Shown here piece after piece: positions 12,895 to 25,623 of a DNA stretch of 64,000 nt. The stretch is from Ectocarpus siliculosus. Taxonomy: Eukaryota > Sar > Phaeophyceae > Ectocarpales > Ectocarpaceae. The stretch lies in contig FN648365.1 of the NCBI GenBank assembly GCA_000310025.1, positions 274,880 to 338,879 of the forward strand, read 5' to 3'. Below the pieces are notes generated by a model. That model made no database searches. It was not told the DNA's origin and worked only from the letters and a program-made list of their open reading frames with translations. Position 1 is the stretch's first letter. Each line of letters opens with the position of its first letter. The position numbers were made by a program, and so were the translations under genes.

Positions 12895-13050
12895 TTACGA
12901 AAGGCCCCCCCCCCCCCCAAGGGGTGGGGGGGGGGGCACAATGGGGAGATAATTGAAGACACAACAAGATGAGGCGGAAAGAGCGAGGTACATGTAGATG
13001 ATGGCTTGGCAAATACGTAATGGGGGGGGGTTGCGGAAGGGCGACTCTAC
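12895..13050. repeat. Poly-C/poly-G low-complexity tract
   Basis: A run of about 15 C, then AAGGGG and a G run, follows the phrase ACTAGGGTTA; a second G run is at 13021. The same phrase opens the repeats at 17006 and 45330, where it also leads into C-rich DNA. A shared element end is possible. Confidence 0.45.
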
Positions 13051-13126
13051 AGCGCGTTGATTGGAAGAGCCTGATACGAAGGTAAAAGACGATGGCGGTT
13101 GGCGGTCCGCGGCTCTTTAAGAAGGA
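13012..13126. repeat. Dispersed repeat, copy 1 (other copy 31081-31198)
   Basis: Both copies run from ATACGTAAT through GGCGACTC and GGAAGAGCCTGA to GGCGGTTGGCGGTCCGCGGC, with small indels. The second copy is preceded by AATTCGAAAGAAAAACAATA, which also ends the repeat at 52868. Tails are thus shared between families. Confidence 0.75.
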
Positions 13127-13129
13127 CGA

Positions 13130-14560
13130 ATACGAATACAAATAAACTGTAATTCATTGTGCACGGAAGAATTCGGAACATCTCCCAGATCTACGTATGT
13201 CTTTGGGTTCTTGTTGTGCCGCTGTGGAGGCGTGTTGGTGCGGATGTCTTGGTTCGTTTTCTGGGGTCCCACAAAGAGAAAGGTCTCACGGAAGGCTAAT
13301 TCTGCTGCCTCGCTGCTCCTGCAGCGAGAGTTTGATAGACGCGTGTTCACTGGACCCAAGGGTCATGATGTGAAGAAGACACAGTGTGTAACATGCAGCC
13401 CACTTAGGAGGGCCACGCGGCAGAGAAGGGCAGCAGCTAGCTATATCGAAGTTCGGACGATAGCTAGCGATCGTGTCGTAGCTTTTCTCGCTGAGCTGAG
13501 GGACGAGGGTGGGATGATGCTGGAGCGCTCTTGGCTGGAGCGCCCGGCCGCGTAGGGGACCACTACTACTCCGGAACCCGAAACCCCGTGGTATGTGTGC
13601 TTTCGTATCAAATCCCATCAGGGGTTGTCAAAAACTAATTTCATGACAGCAGCGCTGTCACCGTGTCAGCTCGTGAGCGGTGCAACTCCGACGTACCGTA
13701 TACGCTAATTCGTAGGTATGAATATGCCACCACATGAGATCACACAAAATGCGTCTTCGTCCATCGTTTATTCGACGATCTGCTGTGTGGTGGTATTTGT
13801 ACGAGGATTGTGCGGGATCTACTTCTCGTCTGCCCCGCCAACGCGTGGTTTCTGCAACCGTACCACAGGAAACAAGCAGCAATCGAACTCTAGTATATAT
13901 GTTCTACATACACTTATCATGAGGCCTTTTTGTACGGGAGTGCGTGCACTGTAGTGGGCTATGCGTAATCTACCCTCGGATGCTCCTCAACCGAACGCAC
14001 GCTATGTGATATAACGCCCGCTTGGCAACGTGGGTTTCGGGAGACTGCCTCGAGACAGCAGGCACACACTGTTACACGGTACATGACACAATATTACACA
14101 TCCCCTGGGCCGTTTGTTCTACGAAAGCCGTGTACACACATTCGTGCACACCAACACAAGTCATGGAACGCTTCGAGACAGTAACCGTCTGCCCGAAAAC
14201 GTACACACAGATTCACATACATGCACACATAGGTGGATATATGCGCTCGTTGTAAAACGATGTATACGTGCGCTGCGTGTAGGACGTTCTGCAACATGCT
14301 TCACTCACACGGGGATACGGAATAACGTACTTCGAAGTACTTCATGTACAGGCACGTATGTGCTCGAACGCCTACAATGTTTCCAAACAATAGGCGCTCG
14401 TACAGCTGTGCCGTATAACGTATATGCATGCGCACATGCTCTCGAACCTGAAATGTCGACGTCGTATGTATGGAAACGTGCGCATACTGCATGCACGTAT
14501 GGGTTCGCATGCGCGACGCTGTGCAGCGTCCCGAAAAGCTACAGTCGTCTACTCTGACAC
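13130..14560. other. No supported gene
   Basis: A 132-codon plus ORF (13157-13555) overlaps a 110-codon minus ORF and neither shows a known motif. The part from 14040 to 14520 is rich in short CA-type words. Nothing else stands out. Confidence 0.35.
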
Positions 14561-14589
14561 TTCGCAGAAGGCTCCTGCACTATCTTTGC

Positions 14590-15400
14590 CTTGACGGGAT
14601 GCTAGTGTACGTATGGTGCCCTTTTACTGAACGTGTCCCGGGTGCATTGAAGGCGCTTAGTTTTGGCTACCGTCGTACTCTTAAATAGGTTAGCCTGAAC
14701 CCGAGCGAAAACAAAATAAATTGTAGTCGCTTGCACGGTGCCCTGCTACTGATTGTGAGGCTAGCTTCGGCCACCGTCGCACTTTCAGTACATTAGTCGG
14801 ATCCGGAGCGCAAAATAATGAAAGTCGCTGTTATTGAATGTGTGGCTGATTTCGGCCACCGCCGCAATCTCAAGGTTAGTCGGATCCGGAGTGCAAATAA
14901 ATACTGCTTGACATGATGAGTCGGTTGTACGGTGCCCTGTTACTGAGCGCGAGGCTGGCTTCGGCTACCGTCGCGCCGTCAGTACGTTAGTCGGATCCGG
15001 AGCGCAGGTGTTGACAAGTCACTTGTACGGTGCCCTGCTACTGAGCGTGCGTCTTGTTTCGGCCACTGCCACACCGTCGGTAGGGAGGCTGGCTTCGGCC
15101 ACAGCCGCACTTATGCCACCGTCGCACTCTTAATAGATAGTCGAATCCGGAGTGGAAGAAATGTCGCTCGAACGGTGACCTGTTACTGAGCTCATGGCTG
15201 TTTTCCGCCTCTGTCGAACGCTCGATAAACTAGCCGGATCCGGAGTATGATAACGATCCTTACCCTAACCCTAACCCTAACCTTTGTGGCTAGCTTCGGC
15301 CATCGCCACAAACTCAGTAGGTTCACCGATCCGGAGTGCAATAATAGTCGCTTGTACGGTGCCCTGGCTACCGATCGAGGCCGGCTTCGGCCACGGTGTG
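14590..15400. repeat. ~100-bp tandem repeat, about eight diverged copies
   Basis: The unit contains ACGGTGCCCTGCTACTGAG, then GGCTGGCTTCGGCCACCGTC, then AGTCGGATCCGGAGCGCA. GTGCCCTG or its variants fall near 14612, 14737, 14929, 15028, 15172 and 15357. Lengths vary by tens of bases. The TTCGGCC and GGATCCGG palindromes recur in each unit. No coding frame is kept. Confidence 0.85.
15261..15282. repeat. Interstitial telomere-type (CCCTAA) repeat
   Basis: Three and a half perfect CCCTAA units are placed inside one unit of the ~100-bp tandem repeat, just after the word GGATCCGGAGTATGATAACG. The array continues on the other side. This could be an insertion made during break repair, or chance expansion. 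Confidence 0.7.
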
Positions 15401-16130
15401 GTAGTTGTTCCTCCGTCCACCTCGGGAAAAGCACAATGGACGTACCGAAAATAACGTAGGATGCGGTAGAAAGAGAAAACACGAGGTGGTTTCGCAGCGA
15501 TGCCACCCATGCATGTCGGCGAACACCGTCAACGAGCACATAGTCTGTGGGCTAACAAACCCGCACCCTACAGACCCTTTCTGCATCGCTACCCACATGC
15601 CTACCCCCCGCATCTGTACCAGGAAATCTCGTTTGTATTTTTCTGTGTCTCTTATTCTGTGGGGGGGGGGGGGGACCACAGCATCCACATCATGCATTTG
15701 GTCTGAACATTTATATACTCTTGCGGGAATAAACGTTTCTGCACTATCTACACAAATACCCGTGTCCGTCTCCATAGTTCTCGGGGACTTCCAAAAGGTT
15801 GCCTTTACGCTATCTCTGTTCCCGATGTGTCCCTTACTACGCTCATGCAAGACGGTTGCGTCCGTATCGATGACAGCGCCAACGTACGTCACACACACGC
15901 TGCTCGTCTTCCTTGCGGACAGTTTGTAGAATGTGGAGGAGGTTGCTGAAATCATATGGAAGAACAATGGAGATTGCGTCCGGATTGTCGTGTGAAACTT
16001 TTATGGCACGTGCTGGAAAGCTCGAGGCTTGTGATGATGAACTGCGCCCTAGTTCCGTGACAAAAACCCCACGACCATGAACCTGAATACAGGGTTCCGA
16101 TAGTCCAAGTCCTAAACCGCTGTTTGACGG
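15400..16130. other. No supported gene
   Basis: A 174-codon plus ORF (15405-15929) and a 199-codon minus ORF (15368-15967) cover the same bases and neither has a recognisable motif. They most likely reflect a local lack of stops. A G run is at 15660-15674. Confidence 0.35.
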
Positions 16131-16402
16131 TCCACGTCCTAAAAGGAAATTTTATTCGTCGAACAGACAAAATATAACGGCGTTTATTGGTGGAACAAGT
16201 GCGGATTGTAGCTTCACCAAATGTTCGGAAATCTGGGGTCACGAGGGGAAGAAATTCGACCCCCCTTCCCTGTCATTCCTTTGAGAAGAGAGCCCGAAGT
16301 GGTGTCGCATGCCGAGGAACGAGCGGAAGCTGCAGAGCGGGCGAAGAGAAGGAAGGACAGCAGTGGCCATGCAACGTAGGAAGCGGCATTATAACAAAAA
16401 TG
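16130..16402. repeat. Dispersed repeat, copy 1 (other copy 28914-29192)
   Basis: Shared words include TTTATTCGTCGAACAGAC, TTATTGGTGGAACA, TGGGGTCACGAGGGGAAG and GCGGAAGCTGCAGAGCG. Both copies end near AACGTAGGAAGCGGCA. About 270 bp long with many point differences. Not recognised as a known family. Confidence 0.8.
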
Positions 16403-17005
16403 GCAAGGAAGAACGGGACAAGCAGCACTGGAATAGAGCGCTGCACCACAGCAGGCCCTTTCCAGACAAAAGGTGCGAGTGCCTCTTCTCTTGTTCGACA
16501 GCAGTCATGTTCATGAGGAGGAAGGAGGAGTGCCTTCCAACATGAGTCGCGCGTCGTGACCTGCGACTGACCTTCCCGCGTGCACCCATGCTACTCACGC
16601 GAAGCCTCTGATCCTTCCCCATCGACTCTAGATATACACAGAGTACTTCCGGGGTGGTTGAGGTTACTGCTGTAGAAAGAAAAACACCGAAAACAAAATG
16701 TCAACATGCATCTCGTTCCAACTCGCCGCCGGATGGCGATAGCTGGTATCGCTCCAGAAGTGCTCAGTATCGCGTCCATCAACTTCCAGAGATTGCCTCT
16801 GAAACAGCGACACAGTCACAGCACAATGCCGAGGTGCGGAAACAAGGAAACGGAGAAAAAGACACACAATAGCGTCGCTTAATATTACAGCAGGGGAGCG
16901 TGTTTATGATGCGTATGCGCGCTTGCCGTTTCCTACTGACAGCAGATATCTTCTGGGTACTCAACACGGGGCACACTGCATACGTTTTGCGTCTGTACTT
17001 GTATG

Positions 17006-17744
17006 TTACTAGGGTTAAGGATTGCCCCCCCGCCCCCCTATGGGGCCGGGAGCCAACATCCAGGACGGATGGTGGTGAGTGTCCGGGAGGAAGGGAAGAA
17101 GAAGAAGGGGAGAGTATTTGTAGGGGCGGGGAGCAGGGACGGTGTTGGGAGAGGCAAGGAAGTGGTGAAGAATTTCGGCACTCGACAAGCGCGCGGTCCC
17201 GTCGGGGGTGAAAGGGACATGTCAGTCCGTAGTTTTGTCTATCGGAATCGAAAACCCGAAAAATCGAGGTACAATTCATTATGTACATAACGATGGAGGA
17301 GGCCGACAAGGAAGGTACGAAGAGAGGAAATTACACCCCACGTTCGAAGTTCGAAGTCGGTGTGAAAACCGCGGCAAGGAAGGAGTGCGAAGAAAAAAAA
17401 AGAAAGAAAAAGGAGACGTCGACGTTTGCGTCGTGGAACGATCCTTCCTTCCGTATAACGCAGGTACTCACCAAATGCAAGACGGGGAGGTAAAATACCC
17501 ATCGTGAAAATCAAAGCGCAGGTCATAACCGCGTATGACTCGTGCGCGGAGAAGTTACCACGGAGACTTATCAACAAGAAGTTTGAAGGCCGGCTGAGAA
17601 GTTTTGAAGACACAAATACTTATGCGACGATGGCAAGCGCAACGTCAAAACTTCACAAGAAGAAAAGTGCATACAAAAAAGAAAAGGCCGGATGCCGACC
17701 TACTCCTGTTTGGCTCTCTCGGAATGAAGGGATTCCCACAATTT
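17006..17744. repeat. ~740-bp dispersed repeat, copy 1 (other copy 45330-46042)
   Basis: Both copies begin ACTAGGGTTAAGGATTGCCC, have a C-rich tract, then CCAACATCCAGGACGGATGG, a GAAGAAG-rich stretch, AATTTCGGCACTCGAC and CGTAGTTTTGTC-type sequence, and end near GAATGAAGGGATTCCCACAA. Internal indels differ between copies. Short ORFs in it shift frame between copies, so I treat it as a non-coding, possibly non-autonomous mobile repeat. Confidence 0.85.
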
Positions 17745-17749
17745 ACAAC

Positions 17750-18700
17750 AGATAATCCACAAGTATATCTGTCGTTGGTTTCTATTGACTTGCGGACCCC
17801 TCGGGGCCAGTTTATTTGAGTGTACCTTTTTAGGGTAAGTTAACCTGTGACCACGGGAATCGACCGCGTCGAGTGTTGGATCAGTACGGACATACGAAGG
17901 TACTGGGTAGAGATCGGAACGAACGGTGTTTAATGTATGTGAAGACAACAACAACAACAAAAATGCATAGACTGGTTTGGTGTGTTGTTGATATAATGGG
18001 TGGGTGTGGGGTTAATGCGAGTGTGTCGTCGTAACTCGCTTCGCTCGAAGGCACTTAACGGTATTTCGGGCGTGGTGCAGTGTGCGGTCCCAGTGCGGGT
18101 CGACGTGCATGTACTCAACGGGAGTTCGTGCGGAGGCAATGTATGTTTCCCCCTCTCGAGGAAATCGCTTTGTTCACTGGTGTGGCTCTCTTCGCTCGTT
18201 GACACTTGGCTGTATGGGACAAGAGGATTAATCGTTCGAACGCTCGGCAAGTGCATACTCCCCCTCGATACGTCTTGCCGCACCCGAACCGTTGTACAGT
18301 ACCCCAGGCCACACACCCATCCACTCGCCTGGGGCATTGTACGTCTGTCTTTCATCCCAGAGGGTAGCGTACGCAACTCCCCTACCCCTCACGTCAACCG
18401 TAACTGTCGCCGGCGCTTTTTGTCGCATGTCGGCGAGAGCGTTGATGGCATCAATGGGCGGTTGGAAAGCCTCCTGTAGGAACTCGCTAACTCTCTGACC
18501 TGCAACACGTCGTCTGGCAAGACGAGGAACAGCCCGCCGAGAGTTTTCCCCCTGGAGACGGCTGTGTACCCCTGCCCCTGGGCGAAGAACCCCCTAGAAG
18601 GAATCCAAAGCACTGCTGCCACTGGTGTGGTGTGGTCCGGCAGACGGTTTGAATTTGGATTCCCCCCCCCCCCTACGAATGAAGAATATGTAAAAGGCGG
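17750..18700. other. No supported gene; AAC microsatellite
   Basis: The stretch includes AGTACGGACATACGAAGG (17884), repeated at 21084, and an AAC tract at 17943-17960. ORFs of 148 and 159 codons on opposite strands overlap and carry no motif. Confidence 0.35.
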
Positions 18701-18734
18701 GTATGCATGGTTTCCGTGCCCCCGCAGCAGTTTG

Positions 18735-18802
18735 ATTCCTGCGTGTCGAGAGCGACAGCATTATGACACAGCATTATGACACGAATTCGAGGAGAAAGAG
18801 AG

Positions 18803-18834
<32 letters not shown>

Positions 18835-19921
18835 CCATACACATACACACAGAGCGAGACGCACGTGCAGCAACTGCACTTGCCGTAGGTTATGTGTGCG
18901 ACTATCTATGACGCTTGGAGGAGAGGGTTGACATTTTGACAGGTAGTCCTGCGCTGCTGCTGCTGCTGTATACAAATATATGTAGCTGCTACGCTATACC
19001 ATTTTGGCTGCTGGCAGTGCGTGGGTCCTTCAAGTTCCGTGCTAGAGGTGACGTAGGAAGCGTCTGTGGTGGATGACACCAAGTAGTAATAGCCATGCAG
19101 GTGAGCAGGCTGGTGCCTATCGGCTGTTTGTGTGTTCTTCTTGCTGCTGCTGCTGCTGCTTGCTGCTGCTGCTGCTTGCTGCTGCTGCTGCTTGCTGCTG
19201 CTGAAGTGTTGTAAAGGCGTCTTGGTTTCCGGGGACGCACCTCCCGCAGCCCAGGCCACAAAGAAGCGACATATATGTCCGTAGGTGTTGCCCCCCCCCG
19301 CCCCCCCTGTTCGAAGTTTTTTTCAAGTCCGGGGTATGCAGTTGTGCCGTGCCCCAGCAGCAGCAGCAGTTTGAATCTCGAGCAACTCCGAGTCGAGTGG
19401 AGAGACACAGCGTGAATTCGAGCAGAAATAGAGATACAGAGAGAGAGAGAGAGAGAGAGAGATACGTGCAGGAAGTGCTGTGATGACAACGCCGTATGCT
19501 GTGTGTGCGTCTGTGATGGGTGGTTGTACCTGTCCATGTACACGCAATGAGGAGAGGGTACATCCACGCTGCTCTGTGGTTCCTAAACCGAGGCACAGAG
19601 CTAACATCACACAGAGAGAGCTGCTACGAACCTACACTGCTTGGTGTCTGACAATCCGTTCCGTGCTAGCTCATGGCAGTAGCAACCGTCTGTGTTACAG
19701 CAGTAGTAGTAGCCTGCAGCCGAGCAGCCTGGCAGGAGGCTGGCGGGTATGATGGCTACGCTGTATTGCTACATGTAGGTTGGGTTGTCTGCTACTGCTG
19801 CTCATGTGATGTTGTACAGGCGTTTTGGTTCCCGGGGACGCACCTCCCGCAGCCCAGGTCACAAAGAAGCGACATATATGTCCGTAGGTGTTGCCCCCCC
19901 CCCCCCCCCCCCCCCCCCACC
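18735..19921. repeat. ~600-bp imperfect tandem repeat with (GA)n and (CTG)n tracts
   Basis: Two units at about 18735-19300 and 19330-19921 share the same order: TTTGAnTC, a GA run (18812 and 19440), TTCCGTGCTAG, and finally GGGGACGCACCTCCCGCAGC (reads on to ACAAAGAAGCGACATATATG) before a C run. Unit 1 also has CTG runs at 18950-18968 and 19141-19203. The second unit enters a pure C run at 19893 that abuts the N gap. Confidence 0.8.
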
Positions 19922-20894
19922 NNNNNNNNNNNNNNNNNNNNNNNNNNNNNNNNNNNNNNNNNNNNNNNNNNNNNNNNNNNNNNNNNNNNNNNNNNNNNNN
20001 NNNNNNNNNNNNNNNNNNNNNNNNNNNNNNNNNNNNNNNNNNNNNNNNNNNNNNNNNNNNNNNNNNNNNNNNNNNNNNNNNNNNNNNNNNNNNNNNNNNN
20101 NNNNNNNNNNNNNNNNNNNNNNNNNNNNNNNNNNNNNNNNNNNNNNNNNNNNNNNNNNNNNNNNNNNNNNNNNNNNNNNNNNNNNNNNNNNNNNNNNNNN
20201 NNNNNNNNNNNNNNNNNNNNNNNNNNNNNNNNNNNNNNNNNNNNNNNNNNNNNNNNNNNNNNNNNNNNNNNNNNNNNNNNNNNNNNNNNNNNNNNNNNNN
20301 NNNNNNNNNNNNNNNNNNNNNNNNNNNNNNNNNNNNNNNNNNNNNNNNNNNNNNNNNNNNNNNNNNNNNNNNNNNNNNNNNNNNNNNNNNNNNNNNNNNN
20401 NNNNNNNNNNNNNNNNNNNNNNNNNNNNNNNNNNNNNNNNNNNNNNNNNNNNNNNNNNNNNNNNNNNNNNNNNNNNNNNNNNNNNNNNNNNNNNNNNNNN
20501 NNNNNNNNNNNNNNNNNNNNNNNNNNNNNNNNNNNNNNNNNNNNNNNNNNNNNNNNNNNNNNNNNNNNNNNNNNNNNNNNNNNNNNNNNNNNNNNNNNNN
20601 NNNNNNNNNNNNNNNNNNNNNNNNNNNNNNNNNNNNNNNNNNNNNNNNNNNNNNNNNNNNNNNNNNNNNNNNNNNNNNNNNNNNNNNNNNNNNNNNNNNN
20701 NNNNNNNNNNNNNNNNNNNNNNNNNNNNNNNNNNNNNNNNNNNNNNNNNNNNNNNNNNNNNNNNNNNNNNNNNNNNNNNNNNNNNNNNNNNNNNNNNNNN
20801 NNNNNNNNNNNNNNNNNNNNNNNNNNNNNNNNNNNNNNNNNNNNNNNNNNNNNNNNNNNNNNNNNNNNNNNNNNNNNNNNNNNNNNNNNNNNNN
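19922..20894. other. Assembly gap (973 N)
   Basis: The bases are undetermined. The left edge is a homopolymer C run, and the right flank (20895-21060) is also C- or G-run rich with repeated words GCGATGCTTGGT and TGGTTTGCT. The gap was probably caused by low complexity. No feature should be read through it. Confidence 0.99.
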
Positions 20895-21384
20895 ATGGAG
20901 TCTCCTTCTCCCCCCCCCCGGCGTTGCGATGCTTGGTTCACCTCACGCGTGGTTTGCTGGGTCCACCCAAGCGTGCCGGGGGGGGGGAACCCCCCCCCCC
21001 GGACCCCCCCCCTGCCTTGCGATGCTTGGTCCACCTCCGTGTGGTTTGCTTGGTCCTAACATATATTAACAACAACAACAACAAGTACGGACATATGAAG
21101 ATACTGGGTAGAGAGAGATCGGAACGATTTTTGACTCATGCAACGGTAGGGGTGCACGAATCCCTTCTGAGTCTCAAACGTGAGAAACTCTATATCTCAG
21201 CCTGAAATGGACATTGACACAACATGAAAATATGACTTGACAGGTAATCCGATGGGCTAGATGAAACACGATTGAAATTTGAAATCGGAGTTGATATTCG
21301 AAGATTATTGGTTGGTTATTCATCTGAATAACCGAAGGTTCTGGGCCATAATGTGCTATCCCTACCGTTGCATGACTCTTTTAA

Positions 21385-22455
21385 TGTGAAGACACAACAA
21401 CAACAACAATGATTGAAGGTCGACCCGTCCTGCGTCGTTCGGTGTAAAATGATAAATGCGAAAGATGGACTGCGTAAAGATCCAGCGGCCTTTTTCGGCA
21501 GTGGCAAAGAAATATATGCAACCACATGTCGCAAAAAAACAAAAGTTGTGCGGGATACCGTAGGACATAGAACACCGCCTTCAACAATGATGAAGTTCGA
21601 CCCGTCCTGCGTCGTTCGGTGTAAAATGATAAATGCGAAAGATGGACTGCGTAAAGATCCAGTGGCCTTTTTCGGCAGTGGCAAAGAAATATATGCAACC
21701 ACATGTCGCAAAAAAACAAAAGTTGAGCGGGATACAGTAGGACATAGAACACCGCCTTCTCTGTTGCTGCAGGCAGGTTTGCTTCCACAACCCGGGAACC
21801 CAACCCACTCTTGTATTTCGGCCTACAAGACTCCAATCGACGCAAGCACCGACAGGAGAGTGCGTGGCAGATGCCGTACAGCGCAACTCCACTCTCCTAC
21901 GACATCTATGTACAGTAGTACTGCTGTCGTTGCAGCACCATGTGGAAGATCTCCGAGGGGTCCTCCTGCGCGGTAACGACAACATGGCGAGAGTTCTACG
22001 TGTACCTGTCGTCGACACATGTGGCAGCCGCACGACACACGAACGGATGTTTGCATCGCACTGTACTATGGTAGGAAGTATCCCATCCAGTTAGGTCGTT
22101 GCGGTAGTACGCGGACGGACGTCGTTCGGCGTCTAGTCCATACTGCTGTTGCAAAAACACAGCAGTAATCGAGCTATGCATGCAATTTTTTGCTCTGGTT
22201 CACACTGCTGCCTCCACAACCCGAGAATCCCACTGCTGTATCTCGACCTACAAGACTCCAATCCACAAACCAGCTGGCAGAAGTGGGTGGAAGATGCTGT
22301 GACAGCACAACTGAGTCGACACTCGTACGACTTTCATGTACAGTCGGCGTCTGGTCCATACTGCTGTAGAAATATAAAAATCGAGCCATCTTTTTTTTAT
22401 TTTTTTCCGTACTAATAACAAGAAATGTATCACGTCACGACGACCATCCTGTGAG
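21385..22455. repeat. Dispersed repeat family, uninterrupted copy
   Basis: It begins with an AAC tract and two 177-bp direct repeats (from 21415 and 21592), each opening close to GACCCGTCCTGCGTCGTTCG. It then runs through GTTGCTGCAGGCAGGTTTGC, CGAACGGATGTTTGCATCGC and ACTAATAACAAGAAATGTAT. The same parts lie at 52880-53658 and 56422-57152, split by the LTR element, and a fragment lies at 46042-46350. The 177-bp units keep one frame open on the plus strand (59 codons each), but the other copies lose it. Confidence 0.85.
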
Positions 22456-22669
22456 TATATATATAACATGATGTGCGATATATGTCCTCCAACATATATA
22501 TTCTGCGCACGCGGGGCTACATAATGAACGGTGCCGTGGAGGAAAGATAAAACCAAAGCGCCGCTAACGTACGGCAGGGGGGGGCGTGTTATCATGCGTA
22601 TGATTCTGCGCGCTTCCCATATCCTACGGACAGATGTCTTCTGCGCCTTGAACACTGGGCCACAGCAGG

Positions 22670-25420
22670 TTACTTTCACACTTTCTCCTTATCGTGACGC
22701 CGCACAGCACGGAACGCGCCGAAGAGCGGCTGCATCTGTGCTGTCAGTATCAGCACGGGACGTGCCGCAGAGCGGCTGCGCCCGGGGTAGTAGACGAGTG
22801 GCCTTCACCGAGTTCAAAAACCTCCCGGGGTAGTAGACGAGTGGCCTTCACCGAATTCAAAAACCTCCACAAGTAGGTGTACCGAAGAGGAAGGAAGAAA
22901 AAAATAAAACTGAAAATATAAATAAATAATAATAATAATAATAGTATTTCCATAGTGGGTTACTTACACATTCTCCTTATCGTGACGCCGTATAGCGCGG
23001 AACGCGCCGAAGAGCGGCTGCACCCGTTCTGTAGGCGAGCGGCAGTCATTGAACAAAAAAAAAAAACTCCGTAGGTGCACTATGTAGTGCAGAAGGCGGA
23101 AAATATAGGAGAAACGCCTCCAAGTCCCGTAAGGATGCCGGTCTTGGCACACTGTGAGATAGTCTTCTTTAATGTTTTTATTCTCGGTTTTTCTATCGCA
23201 CAGGGGTGCCAAGACGCCGATACGTGCCATGTACCGGACATTAAATAAATGTTTGGTCCTGAAAACACAACGCACCCCCCCGTGCGATGACTCCGATCCG
23301 TGCGATTCTGAATAAGTACAAAGCGGCGAGTGGGGTGCTTTGAACGCGCACCCCCGCACCAAGACTCCGATGTGTGCGATCCTGAACAAATCACAGCAGA
23401 CAAACACCAGCACTTCGTGTGCGTGTGCCGGTATTGCAGCATCAGGACCACAACATAACGAAAACAGACACACCAGCACCCCAAAACACACAAAACACAT
23501 GCCGCGAAATAAAATCCAAGGCGGCAAGGCGACGGGGCGGCGAATTACCTTAAACCTCCCCAAAACAGAGGTCTGTGTTCACACTTACCACACACAAGCA
23601 ACACGTTGGCTACGATGTCAGAGGGTGCAAGCGCGGAGTCTGTACTTTTCGTAGTACCTTAGTTGGTTGTGGTCGTTTGGTCTCGTGTGCTTTGTACGCA
23701 TTCTTGGTTGATTGAGTAGAAACCGTTTGCCGATTCCGACAACAATGACAATGTTGAACAACATCACTTGTACATGAGCAACGTTACGATGCCAAAGTAC
23801 AGCAGTGGAGCCCCTTAATACAAGCTATGTACCTTGGTACAGTAGTGGCCCGAGACAAAAGCTGTGGATACCATGGCATCACCCAACCTCTCGCCGAAGG
23901 TATCGGGGTCTCCGCACACCCCTGTGTGAAGTGAACGATACCTGTGCGATAATCAATTAAATCCCTTGGAACCCGATTGTTTTTCGCACCCCCTGTGCCA
24001 AGACCCCGGCCTGTGCGATGTAGCCGATCCGTGCCAAGACCCGCATCCTTACGGTAGGTTACCTACACATTGCGTCCGTACTGCTGTATGTGATGTGCGG
24101 GTATTTGTTTGTCCTCCAAGCGCTCAGCACACGAAACGCCATCGTGTGGCTGCATCGGTGATGTAGGCGAACGGCATTCACCGAATCACAAATCCAATAA
24201 TAGGTTGATTGAACGTTTACACATCCCATTTATCGTGTGACGCCGAGCCTCAACACGCGAAGCGCCAAAGAGTGGCTGCACCTGTGTCGTAGGCGAAGCG
24301 CTCAGCACACGAAGCGCCAAAGTGTGGCTGCATCGGTGCTGTAGGCCCACGGCTCTCACTGAAACACATGCAGAGAAGGGTGGTCGAACGTTTACATATC
24401 CCCTTTTATCGTGACGCTGAGTCTCACCACACGAAGCGCCAAAGAGTGGCTGCATCTGTGTCGTGAGTGACCGGCATTCACCAAATCTAACATGTTAAGT
24501 AGACCGGTCGAACATTTCACCTGAACTCGTCGCTCTATCGCGACACTGCGTCTCAACACACGATGTGCCATATTGTGGCTGCATCCACGTCGTAGGCATC
24601 GTGACACAGGGTCTCAACACGCGATGCGTCATAGTATGGCTGCATCCATGCTGTAGGCGACCGGCATTCACAAAAAAACAAAAATCTAAAGTAGGCCGGT
24701 CGAACATTTCACCTCTCATTTGTTGTATCGTGACACTGTATCTCAGTACACGAAGCGCCATGGTGTGGCTGCATCCATGTTGTAGGCAAAGCACGTAGCA
24801 CACATCATGCCAAGCGCCATAGCGCGGCAGCATCCAGTACGACCGACATTCACTGGATCAAATCGTAAGTAGGCCGGTAGAACAATTCGACGTGCTTTTG
24901 GTTTGCTGCAACGCCGCGTCCCAACACACGAAGCGCCAACGTGTGGCTGCATCCGCGTTGGGGACAAAGCGTCCAGTAGGCAACAAGAGAAGCGCCATAG
25001 TGTGGCTGTATCCATGTTGTAGGCAAAGCGCGTAGCACGCAACGCTCGAAGCCCCATAGCGTGGCTGCATCCGTGTCGTGAGCGAAGCGCACAGCACGCG
25101 AAAGCGCCATAATGTGGCCACGTCCGAGCTGTAGGTGAACGGCATTCATCGAATAAACAATCAACGTCGACTGAAAGACAGAAAAAAACTCACATGCCTT
25201 TGGTTATCGTGACGCTCCACAACGTGGCTAATGCAGAACGGCTATCGCTAATAATCACGGAACAATGAAGCCCATCGAATCAAATCCAAAGTAGGCCGAT
25301 CGAAAATCTCACAGGCATCTGTTTATCGTCACGCGCCATATCGTGGCTGTCTCCGTGCCAAAGCAACACGGCTATCGCTTCTAATCACGAAACCATGAGG
25401 TCTTTTTTAGGCCAGACAAA
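22670..25420. repeat. Satellite-like array with CGAAGCGCCAAAGTGTGGCT unit
   Basis: Well over a dozen copies of a core GAAGCGCCATAGTGTGGCTG, GTTGTAGGC, CGGCATTCACCGAATC and ATCGTGACGC occur, with spacers of variable length. Minus-strand reading gives repeated peptides such as HGCSHTMALRVL in several frames, but stops break every frame. At 23190-24060 a variant block has CCAAGACnCCGAT and TGTGCGAT words. I judge it non-coding. Confidence 0.85.
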
Positions 25421-25623
25421 AAAAAGGAACACTCTTAATCGCGTTGATCAGTCGGGGCACACCGGTAACCAAGAGCTTTGAAAAGGGTCGTCCACCGCTT
25501 TCTGCGGTAGCGGTATAGACATGCGCTTTGGACTACACCTTTGCAAGTCAACAAAACATCGTTCTTGTAACACGCTACCGTCCCAAGAGGCCCATGTACG
25601 TCGGCAGCCATGCGTACACGTAC

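Noticed and set aside
19673-21205. ORFs of 391-510 codons
   Set aside because: They are read through the N gap and have no sequence support.
22670-25420. CRISPR array
   Set aside because: Repeat units are long, diverged and irregularly spaced with no conserved spacer length, and this is eukaryotic DNA.
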